A stretch of 64,000 bases of DNA from Paenibacillus sp. GSMTC-2017. Its GTDB lineage: Bacteria > Bacillota > Bacilli > Paenibacillales > Paenibacillaceae. Position numbers and translations under genes: made by a program. The DNA lies in the NCBI RefSeq assembly GCF_016019935.1, contig NZ_JAECMT010000004.1:62833-126832 (forward strand). The letters are read 5' to 3'. How positions within the stretch are numbered: position 1 is the first letter of the stretch; each line of letters opens with the position of its first letter. The notes beneath the pieces were generated by a model. The model saw nothing but the letters and a program-made list of their open reading frames with translations. It made no database searches and was not told the origin of the DNA. Positions 56,673 through 64,000 of the stretch are shown here, piece after piece.

Positions 56673-57155
56673 CTATGATTCCTCCTCCAGCAAATCTAGA
56701 ATTTTTTGTTTGGCCCTGTAAAATGTAACTCTTGCCCAGCTTTCAGTTTTCTCAAATAGCTGACTAATTTGTAAGAAGGATAATTCTCCAAACAGCCTTA
56801 ACGTAAACACTTCTTTGTATGGCTCATGTAATTGGTGCAATGCCTTATGTATTCTGAATGCATCATCTTTATTCAGCAGAATCTCTTCGAAATTGTCCCC
56901 ATGTATTTTTTCGAGTTTGTGATCCGACTCTAGCCGTTTTTGCTTGTCTAGATACGAATAATAAGTGTTTTTTGCGATTTGACACAACCAAACATTGATT
57001 TTGCACTGCCCCTTGAATGTATCAATGCTCTTTAAAGCTTTAAAAAAAGTTTCTTGTGTAATTTCTTCAGCAATAGATTCATTACGACTTAAGGAAAGCA
57101 CAAACAGGTAGATGTCGCGAAAATATTGCTTGTAGACAGTTTCAAAATCCGTCAG
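56673..57155 (-). CDS. ECF RNA polymerase sigma factor, probable CTG start
   Basis: 160 residues if translation begins at the CTG at 57155, which lies seven bases after a perfect GGAGG (GGAGGTGAGAAT). This start restores sigma region 2.1 (TDFETVYKQYFRDIYLFVLS), which the first conventional start (GTG at 57101) would remove. Region 2 follows (EEITQETFFKALKSIDTFKG) and region 4 (EVFTLRLFGELSFLQISQLF). ECF sigma factors redirect RNA polymerase to envelope-stress genes. It is followed by its anti-sigma factor with tight coupling. Alternatively an ATG or TTG was lost by mutation and expression is weak. Confidence 0.85.
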   Translation of the reverse strand: MTDFETVYKQYFRDIYLFVLSLSRNESIAEEITQETFFKALKSIDTFKGQCKINVWLCQIAKNTYYSYLDKQKRLESDHKLEKIHGDNFEEILLNKDDAFRIHKALHQLHEPYKEVFTLRLFGELSFLQISQLFEKTESWARVTFYRAKQKILDLLEEES

Positions 57156-57376
57156 ATTCTCACCTCCTTACGTATATATGACTGCGATTCTATCATTTCG
57201 TTACATTTGAATAGAAAAATTATAAGAAACACGTTATTGAAGACATTTGGGGACTATGTCCTAATAAACATTAATCATGATTGTTTAAATAATATTACAT
57301 CAAATAACATGAGATGGATGAGGATACGTGTTTGAACGAAGTTTTCTTTAGTTTGTGGGGTACCTGTATCTGGACA
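57156..57376. other. Noncoding interval upstream of the ECF sigma gene
   Basis: AT-rich; should contain the sigma operon promoter on the minus strand. No gene recognised. Confidence 0.4.
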
Positions 57377-57421
57377 AAAAAAGCCCCATCCACTTTATCG
57401 TTGGAGGGGGCTGCGACGACT
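57377..57421 (-). terminator. Rho-independent terminator of a vanished gene
   Basis: On the minus strand AGCCCCCTCCAACG / GTGGATGGGGCT with seven following T. It stands behind the gene fragment at 57439-57545. Confidence 0.8.
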
Positions 57422-57438
57422 AGACACTGCCGTAGAGT

Positions 57439-57545
57439 CTAGTCAATTTTCAGTTCATTGTCTCGAAGCTTTTGGCCTTGCTGCGGGATAGGTTCAGCTT
57501 GGTTTTTGTTAAGCTGGCCTGGCGCCCCTGCAACGGATATAGTCA
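57439..57545 (-). pseudogene. 3'-terminal fragment of an unidentified gene
   Basis: The last about 33 codons of a frame ending in TAG: SVAGAPGQLNKNQAEPIPQQ, then GQKLRDNELKID. A well-formed terminator follows, so this is the true end of a gene whose body is gone. GC-richer than its surroundings. I do not recognise the family. Confidence 0.5.
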
Positions 57546-57581
57546 GTCGATTAAAGTTATTTGTTACATATTTTCTTCGTA

Positions 57582-57770
57582 TTATGAAACAACCTCAAAT
57601 TTCAAGGTGTTTCGATATACTATCATATATTCACCGGTTGATTTATTCATTACTTGTGACACTTCCTTGGTATGCGTGATCTCAAACCAATCATTTTGTA
57701 TATCCACTAATAATTTTATTTCCACATTACTTTCTCCATCTTTTAAACCACTATAAAATAATTTCGTCAT
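57582..57770 (-). CDS. Small hypothetical protein
   Basis: 62 residues from an ATG with AAAGGA nine bases upstream (two earlier in-frame ATGs are too close to the ribosome site). Beta-rich (LFYSGLKDGESNVEIKLLVD, EYMIVYRNTLKFEVV), no membrane segment. Function unknown. Confidence 0.5.
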   Translation of the reverse strand: MTKLFYSGLKDGESNVEIKLLVDIQNDWFEITHTKEVSQVMNKSTGEYMIVYRNTLKFEVVS

Positions 57771-57813
57771 CGTCATCATTCCTTTTAATTAACATGTGTC
57801 AAATATGATTTTG

Positions 57814-58245
57814 TTACATCTCTTTAAAGTAGTTGTAACGGTAATATGAGTTATATCCAAGGATAAACATATAGGCAAAAACCAATAGCAGTAACACTAT
57901 TAAATCTATACCCATCAAGGAAATGGCTAAAATTAAGGCTCCAAACACAAAAATCATCATGTCATATGCTTTCGCTTTTGCCCGATTAGCGATTGCCAAA
58001 TTACGCTCATCATTCTTGTCAATCTCTAGCTGCTTTGCTGCAGCGGGATTACTGTTCATAGCGCTTCGGATGATAATTTCTCCTATACTGTGACCGAAAA
58101 TAACACAACCAAGCCCAACACAGATATAAGGCAACGCTCGCAGCATACCTTGTGGATCTTCAATTGTTTTGATGAAGTACACACCACCTGCTAGTAGTCC
58201 TACACCAACAATCATAAGAAAATAAAATGGCATAGTTTTCTTCAT
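57814..58245 (-). CDS. Four-helix membrane protein partnered with an HTH regulator
   Basis: 143 residues with helices at about 5-25, 37-55, 90-108 and 112-133, and a conserved-looking cytoplasmic loop QLEIDKNDERNLAIANRAKA between helices 2 and 3, a pattern seen in DUF2178-type proteins that accompany XRE regulators. The start overlaps the regulator stop by four bases (translational coupling) and has GAGGATG upstream. Function unknown; the regulator-membrane pair is a frequent accessory unit in Firmicutes. Confidence 0.75.
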   Translation of the reverse strand: MKKTMPFYFLMIVGVGLLAGGVYFIKTIEDPQGMLRALPYICVGLGCVIFGHSIGEIIIRSAMNSNPAAAKQLEIDKNDERNLAIANRAKAKAYDMMIFVFGALILAISLMGIDLIVLLLLVFAYMFILGYNSYYRYNYFKEM

Positions 58246-58448
58246 ATATTCTCATCCTCCTCATAAATAAAGATTTCTTCGATACTCATACCAAAAAAAC
58301 GAGCAATTTTGAACGCTAAAAGGATCGAGGGGTTATAACGTCCGTTTTCCAGCGAACCGATAGTTTGCCTAGAGACTTCAAGAGCCGTTGCTAATTCATC
58401 TTGTTTAATTCCGCGCTGTTTGCGGATTTCTTCTAAACGGTTGTTCAA
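58242..58448 (-). CDS. XRE-family HTH regulator
   Basis: 68 residues starting with TTG at 58448: MNNRLEEIRKQRGIKQDELA, ALEVSRQTIGSLENGRYNPS, FKIARFFGMSIEEIFIYEED, the standard small XRE/Cro-type regulator. An ATG three codons earlier (58457) abuts GGAGG with no spacing, whereas the TTG is nine bases away, so I use the TTG. It is coupled to the membrane protein downstream and has a perfect palindrome over its leader, likely its own operator. Confidence 0.85.
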   Translation of the reverse strand: MNNRLEEIRKQRGIKQDELATALEVSRQTIGSLENGRYNPSILLAFKIARFFGMSIEEIFIYEEDENI

Positions 58449-58460
58449 TACGTTCATCCT

Positions 58461-58488
58461 CCTTATGGAAAGCTAGCTTTCCATAAGG
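58461..58488. promoter_or_regulatory. Perfect 28-bp palindrome overlapping the regulator's ribosome site
   Basis: CCTTATGGAAAGCT followed by its exact complement. The minus-strand arm ends in AAGG, which is part of the AAGGAGG Shine-Dalgarno of the HTH gene. It may be the operator of the regulator, or at RNA level a hairpin that hides the ribosome site. A related half site TTTCCAT lies at about 58526. Confidence 0.7.
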
Positions 58489-58586
58489 GAAGTATATCGT
58501 GCAACGCAAGTAATGTAAAGTAAACTTTCCATTGCGATAAGACTAATAAATTCCAGATGGGATGATATTGTTTTTCGTAACTAGAA

Positions 58587-58612
58587 AGGACCATCCCGTA
58601 AAGGATGGTCCT
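58587..58612. terminator. Inverted repeat GGACCATCC/GGATGGTCC
   Basis: Nine-bp perfect stem with loop CGTAAA, then CTAAAACCTGCC. A diverged copy (GGCCATCC...GGATAGCC, then CTAAAACTTGCC) lies just before att site G at 47922-47946, so this may mark another cassette end; the att core itself is not preserved here. Confidence 0.5.
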
Positions 58613-58639
58613 AAAACCTGCCTAACTTTAATCTCGCTC

Positions 58640-58800
58640 TTATGATTCATTTAAGCCCTCTCTTGCAACAGGCATCTCGATATGTAGGGTAAACCCGTTC
58701 ATCGGCTCGCTTTGGATATGGAGTTGACCACCTATAGCTTCAATTCTTTCTTTCATTGTCGTTAACCGTAACCCCAATAATATAGTGATGTTCCAGAACG
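58640..58800 (-). pseudogene. C-terminal fragment of a NarL/LiaS-type histidine kinase
   Basis: The minus strand reads GLRLTTMKERIEAIGGQLHI, then QSEPMNGFTLHIEMPVA and a stop at 58640: the end of a HATPase domain of the DesK/LiaS kind (GxGLxxMxERxxxxGG). The upstream part of the kinase is gone and unrelated sequence begins near 58800. From 58800 to 59247 a decayed, hydrophobic minus-strand reading (including the 99-codon frame 58948-59247) suggests remains of a membrane protein I cannot name. Confidence 0.65.
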
Positions 58801-59334
58801 GAAATTCTCATCATGCTTGGTTCCCCATGCTTTGAAAATGCGTACCACGGCTTATAGTGCAGTAGAATATCAGCAATAAAAAGATCAAAAACGAACATTT
58901 CAATTCCTGATCTGCTAGGGAGAAATATAAGAATAAGAAAAACAAACTCAATAAGAGGTAAAATGGTTGCCAGAAGATGATGTTTGGGATGAGTTGATAC
59001 GGGTTTTGAGTGTCTTAGGAAGGTACATGCCGATAGCCATAAGGACTATTTCCAAACCCCGGAAATCGGATAAAACATAGTAGGTAACAATCATTGAGAA
59101 GTAAATACAGGCCAAACTGTGATAAAAAACAGTGAACGTTTTCGTATTGCTCAGAGTTTCAACTGTTGAAAATCGCAAATGGATATGACGCTTTTGTTTA
59201 CTAAAGTTGATTATGGACAACAGGCTAATCCTATGAATTTTACACAACTAGTCTACAGGGAATGGAAAAGGAGTGATCCATCTAATTCGGTAATTGCACA
59301 GACCTAATTTAATTAAAAAGGAGATGTAAAAACG

Positions 59335-59789
59335 ATGATGATGAAAGCGGCAAAAAAACATGTCTTGGTTTTTTGGCGGTTATCACGCTTCTATTTTCTT
59401 TCAGCGCTCAGGCGTCAGCTTACTGGCCTGGGTATACGGTAGTTCAGGAATATTCTATTCCAAATGCACATCCGAGTAATGTTTCATTTCCTTTCTTCAA
59501 TGTTGCAGCGATAGTATCGGTTGCTTTCCAACCGGTTTTGGGATCAACTACTGGCTATGCAGTACTCACTCTCTGGAAACAGCAACCTAATGGGACGTGG
59601 AATGCAGTTCAAGGCGTTGATATTTTGGGACCAACCAATGGTCAAATCCAAACAGTTTCTTTTGCTGGTTTAAGAAATGATGGTCGTCAACCATATGCGC
59701 AATCAGGGTACAACTATCGATTAACTCTTATGACACATCAAACTTCGTCTGTGAGCTACAGTAATGTGAACTATAATCTTTATTGGTAG
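59335..59789 (+). pseudogene. Small secreted protein gene with a frameshift in the signal peptide
   Basis: AAGGAGATG precedes three ATGs (59335, 59338, 59341). Reading from them gives MMKAAKKHVLVF and then goes out of frame; adding one T to the T6 run at about 59370-59375 would continue LAVITLLFSFSAQASA, a complete signal peptide with an ASA cleavage site, followed by about 115 secreted residues (YWPGYTVVQEYSIP ... YNLYW). As sequenced the gene is broken at a homopolymer (after an A7 run and a T6 run). It may be a real mutation, phase variation or a sequencing error. Partial copy at 53238-53325. Confidence 0.7.
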
Positions 59790-59816
59790 TGTCGCTAACT
59801 TGGTAATCGTGAAAAG

Positions 59817-59864
59817 AAAACTGCCGTTTCGTCGTTTATATGCGATGGAGCGGCAGTTTTTTTC
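59817..59864 (+). terminator. Terminator after the small secreted protein
   Basis: CTGCCGTTTCGTC / GATGGAGCGGCAG followed by seven T. Confidence 0.85.
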
Positions 59865-59941
59865 TGATGCTGAAAAAATCTGTTATAATGTCGAAAATAA
59901 GATGGAAATGAACGATTTCCTATCGTAAGGATGATCTGCGG

Positions 59942-60625
59942 ATGAAAATTTTGTTAGTCGAAGATGATAAAACGATTGCGTCCGGTCTGGAATATTCGCT
60001 GCAGCAAGATCGTTTTTCAACTGTTCTTTGCCATGATATCGCCACAGCAAAAATAGTACTAGACGAAGATATCGATCAATTCGTTTTATGCTTGTTTGAT
60101 TTGTCGCTTCCAGACGGAAGCGGCTATGATCTGTGCAAAATAGTGAAAGCAAGGCGGGACATTCCGGTCATCTTCTTAACGGCGATTGACGATGAGGTCA
60201 ATGTTGTGATGGGGCTGGACATGGGAGCCGACGATTATATTACGAAACCTTTTCGAATTCGCGAGCTTCTTTCTCGGATCAGATCCGTCTTGCGAAGATA
60301 CCAGAAGCCGTCCCAAACGAAAACGATCGTAGACATCGGTGATGTCCGAATTCATACGCTGGAAGGCAAAGTACATAAAAAAGGCGCTGAAATTCAGCTA
60401 ACCGCGTTAGAGTATCGCTTATTGTTGATATTCAGCAACCACATAGGTCAGGTGCTCAGTAGAAGTCAGCTTTTAGAGCAAATCTGGGATGTGGCCGGTG
60501 ACTTTGTGAATGACAATACGTTAACGGTTTATATCAAAAGGCTTAGGGAAAAGCTGGAGGATGACCCAGGGCATCCGACATTGATCAAAACGGTTCGCGG
60601 TTTAGGCTATAAGGTTGGTGATTAG
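59942..60625 (+). CDS. OmpR-family response regulator (BceR-like)
   Basis: 227 residues: receiver domain with acidic E7-D8-D9, phosphoacceptor Asp in CLFDLSLPDGS, T and K residues (FLTAID, TKPFR), and a winged helix ending TVRGLGYKV. By neighbours (histidine kinase, ABC ATPase, FtsX-type permease, all decayed) it belongs to a Bce/Vra-type antimicrobial-peptide sensing module. It appears intact. A -10 box TATAAT at 59884-59889 may be its promoter. Confidence 0.92.
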   Translation: MKILLVEDDKTIASGLEYSLQQDRFSTVLCHDIATAKIVLDEDIDQFVLCLFDLSLPDGSGYDLCKIVKARRDIPVIFLTAIDDEVNVVMGLDMGADDYITKPFRIRELLSRIRSVLRRYQKPSQTKTIVDIGDVRIHTLEGKVHKKGAEIQLTALEYRLLLIFSNHIGQVLSRSQLLEQIWDVAGDFVNDNTLTVYIKRLREKLEDDPGHPTLIKTVRGLGYKVGD

Positions 60626-61395
60626 ATGCTTCGCAATCGTGAAATTCAACTATTATTGCTCATCATGGGTTTGATCAGCTTAGCGGCTATCGTTGCCGCT
60701 GTTTTCATTACGCCTGTTGCTGCTGCACTCGTTTTCATTTTATCGATTCTGCTTATTGGCAGCAGTTTGTTATTCATGAGATGGAGATATCGAGAGCTAG
60801 AAAAGCTGTCTGTCTATTTGAGACAAATTAGCAACGGCAATGATTGGCTAGATGTTCGCGATAATCAAGAAGGCGAGCTTAGCATTTTAAAAAATGATAT
60901 TTACAAAGTAACGCTCATGCTATCGGAGCACCGATCGCTTCTACAGCAGGACAAGATGCAACTGACGGATGCCATTTCCGATATTTCGCACCAGCTCAAA
61001 ACGCCGCTCACCTCTATGACGGTAATGGCAGAGTTGTTAAGCGACCCCGACCTACCTCCCGCCAAAAGAACGAGTTCACCCGTAATATTCGCATTCAGCT
61101 TGAACGCATCGATTGGCTTGTTTCTTCCTTATTAAAGCTATCGAATACCTTTTTCGAAAATGCGTTATTTACGGAAATCGTCATTGCCGACAACGGGAAA
61201 GACATTCCAATAGAAGATTTGCCCTACATTTTTAAACGGTTCTATAAAGGGGAAAATGCCAGCGAAGGGAGCATCGGCATCGGTCTCGCGATGGCTCATA
61301 GCATTGTTGCCAGTCAAAACGGAGTAATCGATGTGACGAGCAATAGCGAAGATGGGACGCAGTTTCGGATTAAATTCTATAAGCAGGTGATTTAG
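60626..61395 (+). pseudogene. Histidine kinase (BceS-like) with frameshift and internal deletion
   Basis: Starts right after the regulator. Two N-terminal helices (about 8-52), a short HAMP-like linker and the HisKA box ISDISHQLKTPLTSM. After PPAKR the frame shifts; in the next frame EFTRNIRIQLERIDWLVSSL continues, then LLKLSNT jumps directly to FFENALFTEIVIADNGKDIP, IFKRFYKGENASEG, IGIGLAMA. The HATPase N box and about 100 residues are missing. It cannot be an active kinase. Confidence 0.85.
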
Positions 61396-61496
61396 CGGCT
61401 GGCCGCAAGTGACTAAATTGTCACCTTCATCGTCACTTGATCGTCATTTTAGAGGGATAAAATGATATCTATCAGCTTAGCTATGGAGGATTGACA

Positions 61497-62539
61497 ATGG
61501 AAATCTTAAAAATCGAGCAGTTGTCTAAAATATACGGAGACGGCGAGTCGGCGGTGAAGGTGCTGGACGACGTTTCTTTTTCGATTCAAAAAGGAGAATT
61601 CGTCGAGATAATCGGCCCATCTGGCTCGGGTAAGTCAACACTTCTGCATATGCTGGGCGGGGTGGATCGGCCGACTCGCGGTAAAGTTTTCATCGAGAAT
61701 ACGGATATACATGCCTTGAACGAAACGCAGCTAGCCATCTTCAGGCGCAGACAAATCGGGTTAGTTTATCAGTTTTTCAATCTGATTCAACGAAGTCCAT
61801 CTATACGAATGTTGGCCAAAGTATCGAGTTGTCGAATAGCGATAAAGAAACTGGTGCGAAGACGAAGACAAGCAGAGTGTCTGTCGCCGCGTTGACGGAT
61901 CAAGTTCCTATGGGGATGAGCCCGATAGGAGTAGGCGGGTTAAATATTATCGTTTCGGAAAGCGTCATGAATCAATTGGCAGCAGGTGAGGATGAAGAGC
62001 TCCCCCGTACATTTCTCTATTTAAAAAGTAAGGAGCCGATGAAAATGGAGCAGGAAATCGAAGAGATGCACGTGACCAAGCTGCAAGCCTACAATTCCTA
62101 TCAATCTAGAAAAAGCGAAGAACAGCAGATTTTATTGATGTTCGTCTTTTCTTACGGATTTATCGTATTAATTTCAGCAATTTCTATTGCTAACATTTTC
62201 AATACGATTACGACAGGCGTATCTCTTCGAAAACGAGAGTTTGCGATGCTGAAATCTGTTGGAATGACGCCAAAAGGCTTTACGAAAATGTTGAACTACG
62301 AAAGTATGTTTTATGGGGCTAAGTCACTGCTGTTCGGGCTTCCTATCAGCTTCGCTCTGATGTATCTGATCTATAGAGCATTTGCGAACAAATTTACCTA
62401 TGGATTCTCATTACCTTGGGTGAGCATTTTATCTGTCATTGCTGCCGTATTTGTCATAGTTGGTTCCGCGATGCTATATTCCGGGGCGAAAATAAAAGGA
62501 GAAAACCTTATCGATGCTCTTAAGCAAGAGAGTATATGA
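61497..62539 (+). pseudogene. ABC ATPase fused by deletion to FtsX-type permease fragment
   Basis: ATG at 61497 behind GGAGG. The first about 98 residues are a BceA-type ATPase (IYGDGESAVKVLDDVSFSIQ, Walker A GPSGSGKS, Q-loop VYQFFNLIQ). At about 61793-61805 it joins, out of frame, the C-terminal about 240 residues of a BceB/FtsX-like permease (VAALTDQVPMGMSPIGVGGL, three helices, SLRKREFAMLKSVGMTPKGF). The second half of the ATPase and the first half of the permease are gone. Nonfunctional transporter. Confidence 0.85.
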
Positions 62540-62565
62540 TAGGCAAAAATGATAAAGGAGCATCT

Positions 62566-63519
62566 ATGACTACACCACAGCGTAAAATTATTTTTTCCAT
62601 AACCCTAGTCTATACCATTATGATTCTTTATTTTATGTTTTTCGCTTTCAATAGAGCAGATACAGTAGAGGATGTGGCTGGTTACACTTTTATCTTTTTG
62701 CCGGACAGTTTTTTTAGGTTGCCAAGCTTATCCGATCTTCTAAATCCTACTTTAATGGATATTGTGGATTTTGGTAACATCGCAGCCTTCATCCCTTTTG
62801 GTATATTGATTCCGTTGTTATATCGGACTACCTTTATTCGATTCTTTATATTGTTTATCCTATCAATTTTCGTCCTTGAAACCATACAGGCATTAACTTT
62901 GCTCGGCAGTTTCGACATTAATGACGTCATTATAAACTCATTGGGCGCAGCAATCGGATTCGGGGCATATAGATTTGGTTTTCGTACCAAAAATGTATCA
63001 AGAAATATAGCGGTTATGGGTATTTCCATTGTTGTCCTTATGATCGGTGTTTGGGGGTGTTTCGGGATTGTTGACAAAGCGTACATCCAAGAAATGGGCC
63101 CATTTGTGGCGTTAAACGAACTAAAAGATAGTACCGGAAATACATCAACAGGAACAAAACGATACAGTTTCAAAATTGGCGGTCAGAACGTAGAACCCCA
63201 ATATAATGTGTATAGCGTTAAAGAGAAAAATAAGGAAACGTATACGTTTACGTTAGGCAAAAAGGAGCTTTATCTCTACTTGAATTATGGGGTTCCCGAT
63301 CAAGAGGATGTTCAGGGGAGTCTACGTATTTCCGTCGATGGGCATGAGTATCTGTTTGCATCTGCAGAAGATCAACGCCAAGAGCCGGAGATGTTCACAA
63401 TTTATCTTGAACAGGCAAACGAGCTTACGATAACCATTGAGGGAAATGTAAAGCTATGGGATGTTCGATTTAGGGAGATGAAATATTTCTGGGATTGGTC
63501 AAAGCAACGAACGTCCTAA
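62566..63519 (+). CDS. VanZ-like family membrane protein
   Basis: 317 residues, ATG at 62566 behind AAAGGAGCATCT (an in-frame start at 62536 overlaps the permease stop). Five helices in the first 175 residues with the VanZ pattern: NIAAFIPFGILIPLL, ETIQALTLLGSFDINDVIIN, LGAAIGF. A soluble extracytoplasmic C-terminal region of about 140 residues follows, which is not part of the usual VanZ domain. VanZ-like proteins are linked to glycopeptide/lipopeptide tolerance; role here unknown. Last gene before att site H. Confidence 0.85.
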   Translation: MTTPQRKIIFSITLVYTIMILYFMFFAFNRADTVEDVAGYTFIFLPDSFFRLPSLSDLLNPTLMDIVDFGNIAAFIPFGILIPLLYRTTFIRFFILFILSIFVLETIQALTLLGSFDINDVIINSLGAAIGFGAYRFGFRTKNVSRNIAVMGISIVVLMIGVWGCFGIVDKAYIQEMGPFVALNELKDSTGNTSTGTKRYSFKIGGQNVEPQYNVYSVKEKNKETYTFTLGKKELYLYLNYGVPDQEDVQGSLRISVDGHEYLFASAEDQRQEPEMFTIYLEQANELTITIEGNVKLWDVRFREMKYFWDWSKQRTS

Positions 63520-63520
63520 A

Positions 63521-63560
63521 TTGCCGTTAATGATAACGCATATAACCGTATCATAAATAA
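63521..63560 (+). repeat. SCC-like att site H
   Basis: TTGCCGTTAATGATAACGCA, then TATAACCGTATCATAAATAA. Reads PYHK-stop; TATCATAAATAAAG is shared with site E and the TTGCCGTTA lead with sites E and G. Confidence 0.65.
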
Positions 63561-63591
63561 AGTAGTCTCATCAAATCCACATGTTCCGCAA

Positions 63592-63626
63592 AGAAAAGGC
63601 CATCCAGCAAAGGACGGCCTTTTAAA
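63592..63626. terminator. Bidirectional-looking terminator
   Basis: AAAAGGCCATCC / GGACGGCCTTTT with an AGCAAA loop. On the minus strand it would end the DUF1904 gene. Confidence 0.75.
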
Positions 63627-63648
63627 TTTGGCAGATGTATTTCGTCAG

Positions 63649-63981
63649 CTAGGAACCATAACGGCGTCCGTTCATATAAAAGTTGTCCTCGCGGCCAACC
63701 CTAAAGGAAATTTCTAGATCGGGTATACCTAGAGAACGGACATGTCTATCGATGGCCTCGGCCATCTTATCGCGCACTTCGTCCCCTCGCTCAAACCACC
63801 ATACGTCGATAAAAGGGTACGAATCGGTATATTTCCCGTCGAATATAGCTGTGACGTGCAGACACTCCAAAGTGAAATTATCCGTTCCGCATTGGCATAT
63901 TTCGGCCATCTCCGCTACGAGCGGTATGCTAATTGAACGAATGCCCTCGGCTGGAACTCCTCTAAAAATTAATTGCGGCAT
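63649..63981 (-). CDS. DUF1904 family protein
   Basis: 110 residues, ATG at 63981 behind AGGAGAATAGTAG. Matches the DUF1904 pattern by eye: MPQLIFRGVPAEGIRSIS, FIDVWWFERGDEVRDKMAEA, and a final NFYMNGRRY. Small cytosolic tautomerase-like fold is suggested by the beta-alpha-beta pattern and Pro2; unverified. It begins the segment right of att site H. A fragment of a second copy is at 53531-53589. Confidence 0.75.
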   Translation of the reverse strand: MPQLIFRGVPAEGIRSISIPLVAEMAEICQCGTDNFTLECLHVTAIFDGKYTDSYPFIDVWWFERGDEVRDKMAEAIDRHVRSLGIPDLEISFRVGREDNFYMNGRRYGS

Positions 63982-64000
63982 CTACTATTCTCCTATCGAT

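Noticed and set aside
58255..58272. TCATAAATAAAG identical to part of sites E and H
   Set aside because: Lies in the coding end of the XRE regulator (reads as its IYEE tail on the minus strand) with no upstream similarity.

Overview
The window looks like a chromosomal segment from a member of the Paenibacillaceae (Paenibacillus or a close relative). Evidence: a gerA-type spore-germination operon, a complete walRK-yycHI-yycJ-htrA operon, a CxxH/CxxC protein and rlmH in the usual Firmicute order near the replication origin, AGGAGG-type ribosome binding sites, and an S-layer-homology surface protein. The genus is inferred from gene order and protein style, not from a search.

Layout. 1-3.2 kb: minus-strand gerA-like operon (gerAA, gerAC, a small membrane protein, partial gerAB). 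3.3-14.5 kb: core cell-wall block (acidic membrane protein, M23/LysM/G5 hydrolase, walR, walK, yycH, yycI, yycJ, a small antisense gene, htrA, CxxH/CxxC protein, rlmH). From the stop codon of rlmH to the right edge the sequence is accessory.

The main discovery is what organises the accessory 49 kb. The 3' end of rlmH (encoding RGEPYHK-stop) is the classical attachment site of staphylococcal SCC elements. Here copies or relics of that 3' end recur in the same orientation at about 18.39, 20.47, 21.63, 38.93, 45.43, 47.66, 47.99 and 63.56 kb. The first is an exact copy of at least 20 bp, one is a 118-bp decayed rlmH C-terminus, and others still encode RGEPYHK with synonymous differences. I read this as a tandem array of SCC-like cassettes stacked downstream of rlmH, with no recombinase gene inside the window.

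Cassette contents in order: (1) an IS3-family relic and a Schlafen/AlbA_2-ATPase-like protein with a long unknown C-terminus; (2) an Mrr restriction endonuclease and a broken Abi_2 (AbiD/AbiF-like) gene; (3) a DUF4145 zinc protein and the rlmH relic; (4) tRNA-fMet, two ABC-F proteins, an aminoglycoside-phosphotransferase-like protein, a MalT/BTAD giant regulator, a 2353-aa SLH adhesin and a GNAT; (5) SDR/HxlR pair, MFS relic, MetX-like hydrolase with a LysR regulator, TPR-GAF-GGDEF protein; (6) GGDEF-EAL protein; (7) a relic of an anti-sigma gene; (8) an array of SMI1/KNR4-type and other immunity-like genes without toxins, MFS, DUF1963, ECF sigma/anti-sigma, HTH/membrane pair, small secreted protein, a decayed Bce-like sensor/ABC module, VanZ-like protein. 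Cassettes 1-3 form a small defence island.

The right half is also full of partial second copies of genes that are intact elsewhere in the window (SDR, anti-sigma, DUF1963, secreted protein, DUF1904), each reduced by internal deletions, which fits repeated accretion of related cassettes followed by decay.
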